Shown here in pieces: positions 1 to 9,961 of a stretch of 64,000 nucleotides of DNA. Source of the DNA: Litoribacterium kuwaitense (lineage in GTDB: Bacteria > Bacillota > Bacilli > Bacillales > DSM-28697); assembly GCF_011058155.1 (NCBI RefSeq), contig NZ_JAALFC010000008.1:36539-100538 (forward strand), in the 5' to 3' direction. Both the position numbers and the translations under genes were made by a program. The notes under the pieces are model-generated. The model saw only the letters and a program-made list of their open reading frames with translations. It was not told where the DNA came from and ran no database searches. Each line of letters starts with the position of its first letter. Positions within the stretch are counted from its first letter, which is position 1.

Positions 1-395
1 CGGTCATCATTGATCCGGAAGAAGAAGAAGTGTTTATTGATATGGGGGCTTTACATGCGCGTTCGAAGGTGGAGCGTCGCTTGAAATTTGTCCCTAACCG
101 AGAGGAAGTGCCTGATGGCAAGCTCTATTGGATCGTTTGGGTCACTGTGGAGCGAGGAGACGAAGGTCCATACTATGCGGGGCTTGGCGGCTGTGAGATT
201 CGTACCAATCGTTCCATTAAACGAGGCTATAAGTCGATGCCGGAGCATGTCAATCATATGGATAAATCAATGAAGCATCAAGTCGCTGTCAGTCATATGG
301 ATGAAAAGTCACGCCAGTTGCTTGCTGCCTTTTTAAAGGAATACGATGAGGGGATGTGGCAACGTTCATCCGAGTCGCTCAAGGATGCGTTGTAA
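1..395 (+). CDS. ywhD: YwhD family protein, 5' end cut by window edge
   Basis: Partial gene. The reading frame is open from base 3 and already matches the YwhD family before any start codon (VIIDPEEEEVFIDMGALHARS region), so the true start lies outside the window. A GTG at base 30 is internal. About 130 C-terminal residues are present, including the family segment PNGKLYWIVW-like and the end MWQRSSESLKDAL. Function in Bacillus is unknown; it is a soluble protein. It sits upstream of and convergent to pbpG, the same neighbourhood as in B. subtilis. A bidirectional terminator hairpin follows at about 488-510. Family assignment is by remembered similarity to B. subtilis YwhD. Confidence 0.85.
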   Translation, partial: VIIDPEEEEVFIDMGALHARSKVERRLKFVPNREEVPDGKLYWIVWVTVERGDEGPYYAGLGGCEIRTNRSIKRGYKSMPEHVNHMDKSMKHQVAVSHMDEKSRQLLAAFLKEYDEGMWQRSSESLKDAL

Positions 396-487
396 ATTTG
401 AACATTTTATGAACGTTTGGCATAATGCTTGAGAAAGCGCTATAAAGTAGTAAACTTTGTAAAAGATGCACACATAGCATCTAGGAC

Positions 488-510
488 AAAAGAGGCTGCG
501 CTCTTTTTTT
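488..510. terminator. Bidirectional terminator between ywhD and pbpG
   Basis: Stem AAAAGAG (488-494) / CTCTTTT (501-507) with loop GCTGCG and flanking A and T runs, so it can end transcripts from both directions. It sits between the 3' ends of the convergent genes ywhD and pbpG. Confidence 0.7.
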
Positions 511-641
511 GTGAAGGCTTTTGACCCAGGCCCACACGAAGAAGAGACAGCCTTTTTTATATGCCATCACGCCATTCCCCCATAACAGTTCCTGTAAGCA
601 ATGTACATCTCTTTTTTTACCACTCAACCTTCCAATCTACG

Positions 642-2678
642 CTAAAATGGCCAAAATTCTTTCCACCAAGCCTCTCGTGGCTTTTTCGGCACTGGCGTCG
701 GTGCTCGTTTTTCGGGTTCAGTTGGCTGACAATACCCTTGTGGAGCAGTGCCTCTTTCAAAGTACATCATTCTTCCTTTGCACGATGTCGTTGCCCGCTT
801 ACCAGAGGAAGGGTCGATGGCGACAGGAATGACACCTTCTGTTGCCTGGAACGTACGTAACGGCAGTCCTTCATGACTTTTTTCCATGACATCGGCCCAA
901 ATTTTTTTTGAGGCGACTTTTTCAGCCGGAATGTCTAATGTTTGTCCTTGATCATAGCCAAGCCAGACGGTACTAACGAGTTGTGGTGTGAATCCAATCA
1001 TCCACGTGTCGGTGTTCGTTGTCCCTGATTTACCAGCGTAAGGGCGGTGGAGCTCGGAAACGAGATCCTGTCCGGTGACAGTCGTGTAACCATTTAGCTC
1101 TTGGTCGAACATCCCCGTCATCATATGAGCTGTTAAAAAAGCAAGGTCACGATCCAGCGCCTGAGTGAGCTCCGGCTTTGCTTCGTATAATACCTCACCG
1201 CGGTAGTTTTCCACCCGTTCTATAAACAGAGGCTCTGCTTTGACGCCTTGGTTGGCAAAAGCTGTGTAAGCTTCAGTCATTTCCATTAAGCTGACGGGAG
1301 AAGTGCCTAATGCTAATGAAGGGACAGGCTGCAGCGCACTATCAATGCCGAGTGTTTTGGCCGTTTCGATCAATCTTTGTTCACCTAAGAAAAGGTTGGT
1401 TTTTACAGCAAAGATGTTGTCTGAAAGGGCAAGTGCCTGTGCCATCGTAATGGGGGCATTTGCGTAATAGCCGTTGTAGTTGTCCGGCTTATATACTTCC
1501 CTGCCATCGTCATAACGAAATGTCGTCGGCTCGCTGACGAGCGTCGTTGCAGGTGTGAAACCGTTGGCTAATGCCGTATAATAGAGAAGAGGCTTAAAAG
1601 TCGATCCTGGGGCCCGCTTCGCTTGGGTTGCCCGGTTGAAGGCACTTTCTTCAAAATCTCGCCCTCCGACGAGCGCGCGGACTTTACCAGTTTTTGGTTC
1701 CATGACGACGACGGCAGCCTGAATGGATGATTGCCCATGAACATGTCGCGAAACGGCTTGCTCAGCACTCGCTTGCACATGTGGCTGTAATGTCGTAAAA
1801 ATACGGAGTCCACCTGTTTGAATCTGTCGCTCGGTCAAACCTGCTTTTTCTTGTAATGCTTGAAATACAGCCTGCTGATAATAAGGGGCACGGAGCGGCT
1901 CGTTTGGATGGTTTGCCAGCGCAATCGTTGCTGCCTTGGCTTGTTCTGCATCTTCTTTAGATATTTTTCGCGACTTTACCATCTGCTTTAATACATAGCC
2001 TTGCCGATCTTTCGCATTGTCAAAATGGATCTCTGGTGAGTACAGACCGGGACCTTTTGGAATGCCCGCCAAAAGCGCTGCCTCGGCGATCGTCAAATCA
2101 CTTGCCGACGTATTAAAAAAATATTGCGCGGCTGCCTCGACACCGTAAACGCCATGCCCAAAATAGATCGTATTTAAATAACCTTCTAAAATGTCTTCCT
2201 TTGAATAATGCATTTCTAGCTGCAGCGTTACATAGGCTTCACGAATTTTTCGGCTCCACGTTTTCGTCAGGTCTCCAAATAAGTTGCGCGCATATTGCTG
2301 TGTCAGCGTACTCGCACCTTGTACTTTGTCAAAAGATTTGAGGTTGGCAATTGTTGCGGCGGCAATTCGGGAGTAATCAAACCCGTTGTGGGTAAAAAAA
2401 TCAGCATCTTCGGCAGCCAGCGTGGCATCGATGATGTGTTGAGACATATCTTCAACGCTGATCCAGTATCTTGTAACACCCGGCGTAGAACGTTCTGCGA
2501 TGAGCTCCCCTTCAGCGTCATACACTTTAGCCGTTTGGGGAACGGTAAGCGGTGGAGGCTCTTGAACATAGACCGTCGCTAATAAGATGCCGTAGGTGAT
2601 GAAGATCGTCGCTACTCCAGCAGCAATAATCATTCCAATGACCTTTAGTCGTTTCCGAAACCAGGTGTCCAACGTCAT
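642..2678 (-). CDS. pbpG: Class A penicillin-binding protein (PbpG/PBP2d-like)
   Basis: Bifunctional peptidoglycan synthase, membrane-anchored by an N-terminal helix (about residues 12-35). The glycosyltransferase domain shows AAEDADFFTHNG, STLTQQYARNLF and ILEGYLNTIYFG. The transpeptidase domain shows the serine box STFK in RAPGSTFKP, the SDN box and KSGT in GKSGTTNTD. It is 678 residues, usual for this class. The ATG at 2678 is preceded by GGGAGGG at good distance. A sigma-F-like -10 element, GGATATACTG on the minus strand at 2720-2711, agrees with pbpG being a forespore gene in B. subtilis; no convincing -35 was seen. It is divergent from speE, as in B. subtilis ywhE-speE. Confidence 0.92.
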   Translation of the reverse strand: MTLDTWFRKRLKVIGMIIAAGVATIFITYGILLATVYVQEPPPLTVPQTAKVYDAEGELIAERSTPGVTRYWISVEDMSQHIIDATLAAEDADFFTHNGFDYSRIAAATIANLKSFDKVQGASTLTQQYARNLFGDLTKTWSRKIREAYVTLQLEMHYSKEDILEGYLNTIYFGHGVYGVEAAAQYFFNTSASDLTIAEAALLAGIPKGPGLYSPEIHFDNAKDRQGYVLKQMVKSRKISKEDAEQAKAATIALANHPNEPLRAPYYQQAVFQALQEKAGLTERQIQTGGLRIFTTLQPHVQASAEQAVSRHVHGQSSIQAAVVVMEPKTGKVRALVGGRDFEESAFNRATQAKRAPGSTFKPLLYYTALANGFTPATTLVSEPTTFRYDDGREVYKPDNYNGYYANAPITMAQALALSDNIFAVKTNLFLGEQRLIETAKTLGIDSALQPVPSLALGTSPVSLMEMTEAYTAFANQGVKAEPLFIERVENYRGEVLYEAKPELTQALDRDLAFLTAHMMTGMFDQELNGYTTVTGQDLVSELHRPYAGKSGTTNTDTWMIGFTPQLVSTVWLGYDQGQTLDIPAEKVASKKIWADVMEKSHEGLPLRTFQATEGVIPVAIDPSSGKRATTSCKGRMMYFERGTAPQGYCQPTEPEKRAPTPVPKKPREAWWKEFWPF

Positions 2679-2765
2679 CCCTCCCTACACAGTCCTCACC
2701 CTTTTTTATCCAGTATATCCAGCCGCTTATTTTTTTAATCGCGCCTGTGCCTCATACGAAAAAGA

Positions 2766-2795
2766 TTGCACTTCGGTGTTTGTTTCGACTATACT
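2766..2795 (+). promoter_or_regulatory. Sigma-A promoter of speE-speB
   Basis: TTGCAC (2766-2771), 18-bp spacer, TATACT (2790-2795). It lies 71 bases before the speE start codon. Confidence 0.5.
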
Positions 2796-2865
2796 TTTTT
2801 TGTTTCCACGAAAGTTTTTTGAGAGAGTTACAGCTTATGTGCTGGGGAAATAGAGAGGAAGAGAT

Positions 2866-3708
2866 ATGATGAGTATTTGGTTTACTGAAAAACAAACCCC
2901 TTATTTTGGGATTACAGCACAAGTTCGCTGTTCGCTCGTGCATGAGAAGACGCCTTATCAAAAGCTCGATCTCATCGAAACTGAGGAGTTTGGCAAAATG
3001 CTGCTACTTGACGATATGGTGATGACGACTGAAAAGGATGAATTTGTTTATCACGAAATGATGGCGCATGTGCCGATGTTTACTCATCCAAAACCTGTCA
3101 ATGTACTCGTCGTTGGAGGAGGAGATGGCGGTGTCGTTCGGGAAGTGTTAAAGCATCCGTCGGTAGAGTGTGTGACGCTAGCGGAAATTGACGGCGCGGT
3201 CATCGAATATTCGAAAACACATTTACCAAAAATTGCGGGGATGTTAGACGATCCACGTGTGGACGTGAAGGTTGGCGATGGCTTTATGCACATTGCTGAG
3301 GCACGGGATGCATATGACGTGATTATGGTTGATTCAACGGAGCCGGTTGGTCCTGCTGCGAAGCTATTTGAAAAAGGTTTTTATGAAGGCATTTCGCGAG
3401 CATTGACGAAGGACGGGGTCTTTGTCGCCCAAACCGATAATCCTTGGTTTAAAGCAGAGCTTATTCGCCAAGTGTATCAAGATGTTAGCGAAATATTTCC
3501 GATCACACGGGTTTATACAGCGAACGTTCCAACCTATCCGAGCGGCATGTGGACGTTTACGATCGGTTCAAAGACATATGATCCGTGCAAAGTATCTGCT
3601 GAGCGCTTTCATTCGATTGAATCGCAATATTATACGTCCTCACTTCACCATGCATCGTTTGTCTTACCTCGATTTGTGGAACGTCTCTTAGAGGAGGCGT
3701 CGGATTGA
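2866..3708 (+). CDS. speE: Spermidine synthase (putrescine aminopropyltransferase)
   Basis: Transfers the aminopropyl group of decarboxylated S-adenosylmethionine to putrescine. The sequence is close to B. subtilis SpeE along its length: [10 protein letters not shown], the nucleotide-binding loop [21 protein letters not shown] with the catalytic aspartate, and QTDNPWF. Two ATGs stand in tandem (2866 and 2869) behind GAGAGGAAG; the second gives the family start [10 protein letters not shown]. The TGA overlaps the TTG start of speB by three bases, so the two genes are translationally coupled. With agmatinase next in the operon, the pair makes putrescine from agmatine and then spermidine. Confidence 0.96.
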   Translation: MMSIWFTEKQTPYFGITAQVRCSLVHEKTPYQKLDLIETEEFGKMLLLDDMVMTTEKDEFVYHEMMAHVPMFTHPKPVNVLVVGGGDGGVVREVLKHPSVECVTLAEIDGAVIEYSKTHLPKIAGMLDDPRVDVKVGDGFMHIAEARDAYDVIMVDSTEPVGPAAKLFEKGFYEGISRALTKDGVFVAQTDNPWFKAELIRQVYQDVSEIFPITRVYTANVPTYPSGMWTFTIGSKTYDPCKVSAERFHSIESQYYTSSLHHASFVLPRFVERLLEEASD

Positions 3709-4589
3709 CCTATTTTGACGAAGCTTATTCAGGCAAAGTGTTTATTATGAGCCGGAGTACGTATGAAGACGCAACGGCGGTCATCTATGGTATGCCAATG
3801 GACTGGACAGTCAGCTTTCGTCCTGGTTCCCGCTTTGGCCCGGGGCGCATTCGTGAAGCGTCGATTGGATTAGAAGAATATAGTTTTCGTTTGGATGCTC
3901 ATTTAGAAGATGTTGCGTATTACGACGCTGGCGACCTCATGCTTCCTTTTGGTAATGCAACAAAAAGTCTTGCGATGATTCGTGAATTTGCGAAAAGCTT
4001 GTTTAAGGATGGTAAATTTCCTCTTGGATTAGGCGGGGAGCACCTCGTTTCCTGGCCTGTTATCCAAGAAGCGCATGCGGCATACCCTGACCTTGCCCTC
4101 ATCCATATTGATGCGCATGCGGACTTACGCGTGTCGTATGAGGGGGAAGTGCTTTCTCATGCGACACCGATACGAAAAGCGTGTGAATTGCTCGGCGCGG
4201 ACAATGTGTATTCGTTCGGGATTCGCTCAGGCTCTCGAGAGGAATATGATTATGCACGTTCGAGCGGTATGCATTTTTATCCTGAACAAGTTTTTGAACC
4301 AATAAAAAAAGCACTTCCTTCTCTCCAAGGGCGCCCAGTATATATCACCATTGATATCGATGTATTAGATCCAGCTTCTGCCCCAGGAACAGGGACGGCA
4401 GAAGCAGGGGGGATTACATCACGCGAGCTCCTTGAAACGCTATATGCCTTATCAGCAGCAAACATAAATATTGTTGGGGCAGACCTTGTAGAAGTGGCGC
4501 CTGCGTATGACAACGCAGATCAGACCTCGATTACTGCAGCGAAGCTTATTCGCGAAATGCTATTAGGATGGATTCCTAAATCAACCTAA
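3705..4589 (+). CDS. speB: Agmatinase (ureohydrolase)
   Basis: Hydrolyses agmatine to putrescine and urea. It is a manganese enzyme of the arginase family; metal ligands are visible in [16 protein letters not shown] and DIDVLDP. The start is TTG at 3705, chosen because it gives [13 protein letters not shown], which aligns with the B. subtilis start [12 protein letters not shown], and because GAGGAGG lies 8 bases upstream inside speE. Its 294 residues are near the usual 290. It is the second gene of the speE-speB operon. Confidence 0.95.
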   Translation: MTYFDEAYSGKVFIMSRSTYEDATAVIYGMPMDWTVSFRPGSRFGPGRIREASIGLEEYSFRLDAHLEDVAYYDAGDLMLPFGNATKSLAMIREFAKSLFKDGKFPLGLGGEHLVSWPVIQEAHAAYPDLALIHIDAHADLRVSYEGEVLSHATPIRKACELLGADNVYSFGIRSGSREEYDYARSSGMHFYPEQVFEPIKKALPSLQGRPVYITIDIDVLDPASAPGTGTAEAGGITSRELLETLYALSAANINIVGADLVEVAPAYDNADQTSITAAKLIREMLLGWIPKST

Positions 4590-4632
4590 AACCTTAGCCT
4601 GTTTACAAGGATTAGCTATTTGCATATATCGT

Positions 4633-4700
4633 CGGTCGCTACTCATACGCTCATGAACAAAAATTCTAGATTTGCGCTGACAAGCTTTTTTAAGCTGGAC
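4633..4700. repeat. Degenerate copy of the 124-bp repeat family
   Basis: The stretch CTCATGAACAAAAATTCTA and its flanks (GTCGGTCGCT before, AAGC-t6-AAGCTG after) resemble the tandem repeat at 59838-60137, about 55 kb away. It lies in the gap behind speB. The match is strong over about 20 bases and looser outside. Confidence 0.5.
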
Positions 4701-4709
4701 TGGTACAAT
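4701..4709 (+). promoter_or_regulatory. Possible extended -10 promoter of the large sensor kinase gene
   Basis: TGGTACAAT, an extended -10 element without a good -35. A start near 4716 would give a leader of about 110 bases holding the hairpins at 4731-4765 and 4768-4793. Inference. Confidence 0.35.
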
Positions 4710-4767
4710 GACAATAATTAAGAATTACGAGAGAGTAGGCATTCAGATGCGATCTGTCTACACTCTT

Positions 4768-4793
4768 AAACCTCCTTATTTTGGAGGTTTTTT
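4768..4793 (+). terminator. Terminator behind speB or attenuator in the kinase leader
   Basis: Perfect 8-bp stem AAACCTCC (4768-4775) / GGAGGTTT (4783-4790) followed by more T. It is 18 bases before the kinase ribosome site AAAGGAGG (4811-4818). CCTCCTT of the left arm (4771-4777) is complementary to AAGGAGG of that ribosome site, so alternative pairing is possible. Confidence 0.65.
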
Positions 4794-4825
4794 AATAAGT
4801 GAACTCATACAAAGGAGGATTTTGC

Positions 4826-7800
4826 ATGCAAACCCATTCATTCAATAGTGTCGGCTCGCAAGCTTATTTTGAAGAATATTCACACTATGATGAAGTGTTG
4901 GGTCAGTATGTTTATGTCAAGCAAGTATCGCCACAAAATGAATCGACGAATCAGCTAGACGTGTTAAAAAACGAATATGATTTGCTGCAACGGTATAATG
5001 TTAAAGGTCTTCCCACTCCTCTTCATTACTCTCCCGGGCGTTTAGTTCTCCAAGAGGTGAAAGGAAAGGCATTGCCGTTTTATACAGAGGGGTTTAGAAA
5101 TGATAGGAAGCTCTTTTTACGTATGGCGATACACTTAGCAAAAACGGTCGCGCGCATCCAGAATGCTGGGTTACTTCATCAGCAGCTCACGCCCAATTGC
5201 ATTTATTGGGACCCTTCTAGAGAGACGATTGTAGTACTTCATACGGAAGCGATGATACGAGAAAACGGTGATGTAGGCGACAAGTCAATGCGTGCAAAGC
5301 TGACACCTTATAGTGCGCCGGAACTTGTGGGTGGCTCTGTAAAGGTGGATGAACGAGCGGATGTCTATTCGCTTGGTGTGATTTTATATGAAATGCTAAC
5401 TGGACAGTTGCCCTATCAACATCAACAATCAGAAGACTGGTATTATGATTTACAAACAGATACACCCCCTGATCCGAAAGCATTTTGCGATGATGTCCCT
5501 GCACCACTCGTGTCTATTCTTATGAAATCGTTAGAAAAAGATAGGCAGCAGCGATACGATCATGCTTTGAGTTTGTGTGTCGATCTTGAGAAACTATTTT
5601 TAAATCTATACCACGCCCACCCTTCTCATGATGATCCAGGAAGATTTTGTGTGAAAGGACGTTTTACGAACGAATTTCCGAATACATCGACCTCTCACTC
5701 CGTTGACGCAATGATTGATTTACTATCTGAAGTGCGCCTTGGCATTAGTGCCATAAGCTTTGTGACAGGCGCTGCTGGGGCTGGAACAACGCCAGTGGTG
5801 CGCAACGTTTTACGACAAATGGCACGCGAAAAAGCGATTATTGTGGAAGTGGCGGTTCAGCCTACTGCCCAAGAGCGCCCGTATCACCTGATGGTGACGA
5901 TTCTCCGTCAAACGATTCGACAAGTTGCAACGACATATCCAGCTCTATTTAATGACATACGTGAACAGATGAGTCAACGCTTTCAAGCCATTCCTGGTTG
6001 GCTAACGACGCTAATACCAGAGTTACTCTGGATGGGTCAAATGTCTGTTCCGGAAGAAGGCATTTCAAGTAAACAAGCATGGGAAGATTATTTTTTGCAA
6101 TTTTTTCAGTTAGTTGCAAATTCCGAAAGGCCAGTCGTTTTACTGCTAGACCATGTGCAGTGGGGAGATGTCATGACGAGGAAACGTTTGCGTAAGTGGA
6201 TGTTGGAAGGTTATTTACCCTATGTCTACATCATCGCTACATCTACACGACAAGAGGAACATTTTTTTTCTATTCAAGAATCTTCGTCGCCTTGTTTACG
6301 CTTGACGCACCATCATTTATCTCCGCTATCCTTCGAGGAAATCAGTTGTCTCCTTAAAGAGTTATTTCATTTGCAGTCGTCGCAAAGCTTTCTTCTAGCT
6401 GAAGGTTTATTTTTGCTGACACAAGGAAATCCCCTGCAAATAAACACTTATCTCTATACGCTCGTCGCTAAGGAAGTATTATTTGTCGATGTTGACAAAG
6501 GCCAATGGTGTTATGACTTGGACCGCCTAAATCTGCTCATTGAAAATGCTGCTGATCAGAGCTTGTTGCAAGAAAAACTGCGTCACTTACCGGAAGAAAT
6601 AACAACCCTATTACAACTGGTTGCCTGTCGGGGTACTGCTGTGATGGCGTCCGAGTTAGGAAGAGTCAAAAATACTACCCAACAGATTGTTGAGGACACG
6701 CTTCATTTAGCCATTAAGCAAGGTCTTCTCATAGAGGACAGCGAAAAAAAGGGACGGTTTTCCCTTCCTGAACCTTTTCGGTCCCACGTGATGAAAGAAG
6801 GGAATCAGCAGTTTTTAAAAGAGGTACACAAACGATGGCTGTTTGAAGACTTGCAGCAGATCCAAAAAGCGTCTAAGGATCACGCTGTGGACTTGTACGG
6901 TGTAACCCATCATTACGAAGGAGCGGGTCGGCCGCAGCTGCCAGCGGATCTGCATCACATCATGATTGACATTTTGTTACGGTTTGCAGAAAAAAGCATG
7001 CAAATCCAAGCCTTTGAAAGGGCGCTGTCTTATTGTCAACATGTTCAGGAGTTGCTCCAGCGCTCGTTTGCGAGCTCTCAAACCGACTGTCAGTTTGCGC
7101 AAGTGCTCACTTGCCAAATCGCTGTTCAGTTGCAGCAAGGCGTGTATACAGATGTGGAAGAGACCATTCATTATTTAAAAAAACATATTCACTCGAAGGA
7201 GGAGCAAATAAAGGCTTATCAACGGCTAATGACCGATGCAGATATTGTCGGGAAGAAAAAAGAGGCGATCCAGTATGGATTAGAAGCTTGCCACTTGCTT
7301 GGCGTTTCGTTGTTAAAGCGCCCTGGTGTGACCAGCCAGTGGCTGAAGTCTATCTTTCAACCGTTCTACCCGACAAACTTGTCATTGGTAAAACCAAGGA
7401 GACCTATCGATTCAAATGTTAAAATGCGTTTTCTTATCGATTTTATGCAAGTGTGTTTCTTAGAAGAAAAACAGTTGCTAGCTGCTGTAACGATGCATGC
7501 CTATCGTGATATAGAGAATGTTCATGTACGGTTTCATCCGATGATTCTGAGCTTTTACGCGTTACACCTGCTTATTTATGAAGGAGATGTTTCATCTGGT
7601 CGTCGGTTACTTGCAAAAGCAGAGACGCTTTTAAAGTCTACTCAGCATCAAACGCAAAAAGGATGGATGAAATATATTTACGGTTCATGGATGCTTCCTT
7701 GGACAACCTCTCTTCAGAATGGTCCGCAAGTGCTTGAAGAAGGGGGGAGGTATTTGCACGATGCTTTAGATCGCCGTTTGCTGCCACGAATGCTGTCGGC

Positions 7801-9883
7801 GTGGGTGTTGAGCATGCTAGAAGCTGGACAGCCATTGCATACATTACAAATGAAAATTGGTCAATGGCAGGGTGGCGAATTAATTCGCCGTCGTCGGACA
7901 TTTGTTGAACATGTCATCCGCTCAATTGAAGAAGGTCAAGGGAGTCTACAACCACTTGAGAAAGGCAGCGTTGCAGAACGCGATCTTTGGCCGTATATTC
8001 ATATTCATTGTTTATTTTGGACAGGGTCGTACGCCAATGTCATCCAAAAGATGAAAACCATGCGAAGTCATGGTGAACTAGGAAATTGGATGGAGCCAGG
8101 GGTGATTAATGCATATGTGATGGAAGCCCTAGCGTTTATCTATACATTGAAGCCAGGAGATTCAAAGAAAACGAAACGCGTCGTTCTTCGTCAACTTCGC
8201 GGCGCGATGAAGATCGTACGTAAAGCCGAACGACGAAATGACGTTTCTGTGGCGCATAAAACCTATTTACTTTTAGCGGAGGAGGCAAGACTGTCTTATG
8301 ACGATGAGACAGCTGAACGTTTTTACGAAATGGCGGGAAATGAAGCGCGAAAACAAGGGATTTATCATTTTGCTGCCTTAGCGGCTGAGCGAGCAGCTAG
8401 CATGCTCGTGATGAACGAACGCCAAAAAACAGCGCGTTGGTTTGCTGAAGAAGCGAGCAATAATTATCAAGCTTGGGGCGCTTTTGCAAAAGTTCGTCAG
8501 TTAAAAAACAGCTATGCAATTGAAGAAGAAACGTCTGGTGAGTTGAAAGATAAGGTAAATATGGATTCATCTTCACACTTAGCGTTGATGCATCGTATTG
8601 ATGTGGAGACGATTGCTCATGCGTCCCAAATGATTTCTAAAGACATTCGTTTAAATACTCTAGCAGAAACGCTCCTTACCCTCGTTCTCCAATATGTCGG
8701 CGGAGAGAAGGGTGTGCTGTATTTATTAAGAAATGATCGCTATTATGTGGAAGCTATTTTGGAGGACGACACGTATCGCTGGTTCTCACCGAGACAATTA
8801 TCGGCAGACGCGTATGCTGGCGGCTGTCCTGAAGTGATTGAGCAAGTGATTAAAGATAAGGAGCCTGTCATACTTACAAGGCCTGCTGATCACTCACTAT
8901 GGATGAATTCATATTATATTGCAAAACATCGTCCTCTGTTCATTTTATCCATTCCTATTATTCGAAAAGAAACAGTTTTTGCAATGATTTATATTGAAAA
9001 CTATAAAACCGAAAAGTCATTTTCTGAAGCGAAGATTAAAATGGTTGAACTACTCGCTTCGCAGATTGCTATTTCTTTAGAAAATGCGTTGTTTACGGAA
9101 AAACTCGAAGATGAAGTGCGTTCCCGTACGTACGCGCTCGAACAGTCTTATGCCGAATTGGAGCAGAAAAGTAAGCGTCTGATCGAGGTCGAGCAATCTC
9201 GAAAACAGCTTATTTCTAACATTTCCCATGATCTTCAAAGCCCTGTCGCCATTATGAAGGGCTATGTAGAGACATTGCTTGATGGGGTCGTGAATGATGA
9301 AACACGGAAAGAAAAGTATTTATTGGGCCTCTTAGAGAAGGTTAACCAATTGTCAGGATTAATTCAGACATTATTTCAACTAGCTAAATTGGAGACTGGT
9401 GAGCTGAATTTAATTCGCAAAAAAGTAGACGTTGCATGGATGATGGATTTTTTAGAAGAAAAGCTGTCGTTTGAGCTCGGTGAGGAAGGCGTTCAATTTC
9501 AAGTGAAAGGTGAACGGTTTGACCACCAGCAAATTGCAGTACACTTAGATAGTATTGAACGAGTATTCATGAACCTTATTGGGAATGCCCTCGAGCATGG
9601 TGGTACAGTAACGAGTGTGCAAATTGAGTTTTTCTGTTGGGGACAAACTTTGTATGTCAAAGTTAAGGATGACGGAAGAGGAATAGATGATAAGGATATG
9701 CCATATTTATTTAATCGGTTTTATCAAGGGTATGCCGCCAAGAAGGGGAGTGGCCTTGGGCTCGCCATTTGTAAAGAGTTGGTTTTGTATCATGGAGGAG
9801 ATATGTGGGCTGAGTCATCGAAAGATAAAGGCGCAATCTTTGTCTTTACGCTTCCGCTTTCTCATGAGAATGAAGAGAATTGA
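4826..9883 (+). CDS. Kinase-like / STAND ATPase-like / GAF / histidine kinase fusion protein
   Basis: A 1685-residue cytoplasmic sensor. The ATG at 4826 is chosen for the AAAGGAGG 7 bases upstream. Order: protein-kinase fold (about 15-260) with Lys32 and the APE segment YSAPELVGG, but the HRD aspartate is Gln120 (HQQLTPN) and no DFG is visible; STAND-type ATPase (about 300-530) whose Walker A reads GAAGAGTT (315-322), threonine replacing lysine, with a good Walker B LLLDH (Asp442); a long helical middle (about 530-1250); GAF (about 1270-1420); HisKA with NISHDLQSP (His1468); HATPase with NLIGNALEHG, DDGRGID and GSGLGLAI. So the histidine kinase part looks active while the front modules look catalytically dead. 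This architecture is known (serine/threonine kinase-ATPase-histidine kinase fusions); the degeneration is what I see here. Convergent with a response regulator, its likely partner. Signal unknown. Confidence 0.88.
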   Translation: MQTHSFNSVGSQAYFEEYSHYDEVLGQYVYVKQVSPQNESTNQLDVLKNEYDLLQRYNVKGLPTPLHYSPGRLVLQEVKGKALPFYTEGFRNDRKLFLRMAIHLAKTVARIQNAGLLHQQLTPNCIYWDPSRETIVVLHTEAMIRENGDVGDKSMRAKLTPYSAPELVGGSVKVDERADVYSLGVILYEMLTGQLPYQHQQSEDWYYDLQTDTPPDPKAFCDDVPAPLVSILMKSLEKDRQQRYDHALSLCVDLEKLFLNLYHAHPSHDDPGRFCVKGRFTNEFPNTSTSHSVDAMIDLLSEVRLGISAISFVTGAAGAGTTPVVRNVLRQMAREKAIIVEVAVQPTAQERPYHLMVTILRQTIRQVATTYPALFNDIREQMSQRFQAIPGWLTTLIPELLWMGQMSVPEEGISSKQAWEDYFLQFFQLVANSERPVVLLLDHVQWGDVMTRKRLRKWMLEGYLPYVYIIATSTRQEEHFFSIQESSSPCLRLTHHHLSPLSFEEISCLLKELFHLQSSQSFLLAEGLFLLTQGNPLQINTYLYTLVAKEVLFVDVDKGQWCYDLDRLNLLIENAADQSLLQEKLRHLPEEITTLLQLVACRGTAVMASELGRVKNTTQQIVEDTLHLAIKQGLLIEDSEKKGRFSLPEPFRSHVMKEGNQQFLKEVHKRWLFEDLQQIQKASKDHAVDLYGVTHHYEGAGRPQLPADLHHIMIDILLRFAEKSMQIQAFERALSYCQHVQELLQRSFASSQTDCQFAQVLTCQIAVQLQQGVYTDVEETIHYLKKHIHSKEEQIKAYQRLMTDADIVGKKKEAIQYGLEACHLLGVSLLKRPGVTSQWLKSIFQPFYPTNLSLVKPRRPIDSNVKMRFLIDFMQVCFLEEKQLLAAVTMHAYRDIENVHVRFHPMILSFYALHLLIYEGDVSSGRRLLAKAETLLKSTQHQTQKGWMKYIYGSWMLPWTTSLQNGPQVLEEGGRYLHDALDRRLLPRMLSAWVLSMLEAGQPLHTLQMKIGQWQGGELIRRRRTFVEHVIRSIEEGQGSLQPLEKGSVAERDLWPYIHIHCLFWTGSYANVIQKMKTMRSHGELGNWMEPGVINAYVMEALAFIYTLKPGDSKKTKRVVLRQLRGAMKIVRKAERRNDVSVAHKTYLLLAEEARLSYDDETAERFYEMAGNEARKQGIYHFAALAAERAASMLVMNERQKTARWFAEEASNNYQAWGAFAKVRQLKNSYAIEEETSGELKDKVNMDSSSHLALMHRIDVETIAHASQMISKDIRLNTLAETLLTLVLQYVGGEKGVLYLLRNDRYYVEAILEDDTYRWFSPRQLSADAYAGGCPEVIEQVIKDKEPVILTRPADHSLWMNSYYIAKHRPLFILSIPIIRKETVFAMIYIENYKTEKSFSEAKIKMVELLASQIAISLENALFTEKLEDEVRSRTYALEQSYAELEQKSKRLIEVEQSRKQLISNISHDLQSPVAIMKGYVETLLDGVVNDETRKEKYLLGLLEKVNQLSGLIQTLFQLAKLETGELNLIRKKVDVAWMMDFLEEKLSFELGEEGVQFQVKGERFDHQQIAVHLDSIERVFMNLIGNALEHGGTVTSVQIEFFCWGQTLYVKVKDDGRGIDDKDMPYLFNRFYQGYAAKKGSGLGLAICKELVLYHGGDMWAESSKDKGAIFVFTLPLSHENEEN

Positions 9884-9893
9884 ATGTCGATAA

Positions 9894-9936
9894 AAAAGTG
9901 TAGCCAACGTCTTGAGAGGACACTGGCTACACTTTT
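9894..9936. terminator. Bidirectional terminator between sensor kinase and regulator
   Basis: Perfect 13-bp stem AAAAGTGTAGCCA (9894-9906) / TGGCTACACTTTT (9924-9936), A-rich on one side and T-rich on the other, between two convergent genes. Confidence 0.85.
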
Positions 9937-9961
9937 AGGTATAAAGAAAAATTGATTGTGC

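Noticed and set aside
521..860. Two open frames between ywhD and pbpG
   Set aside because: They overlap the end of pbpG on the other strand and show no family features.
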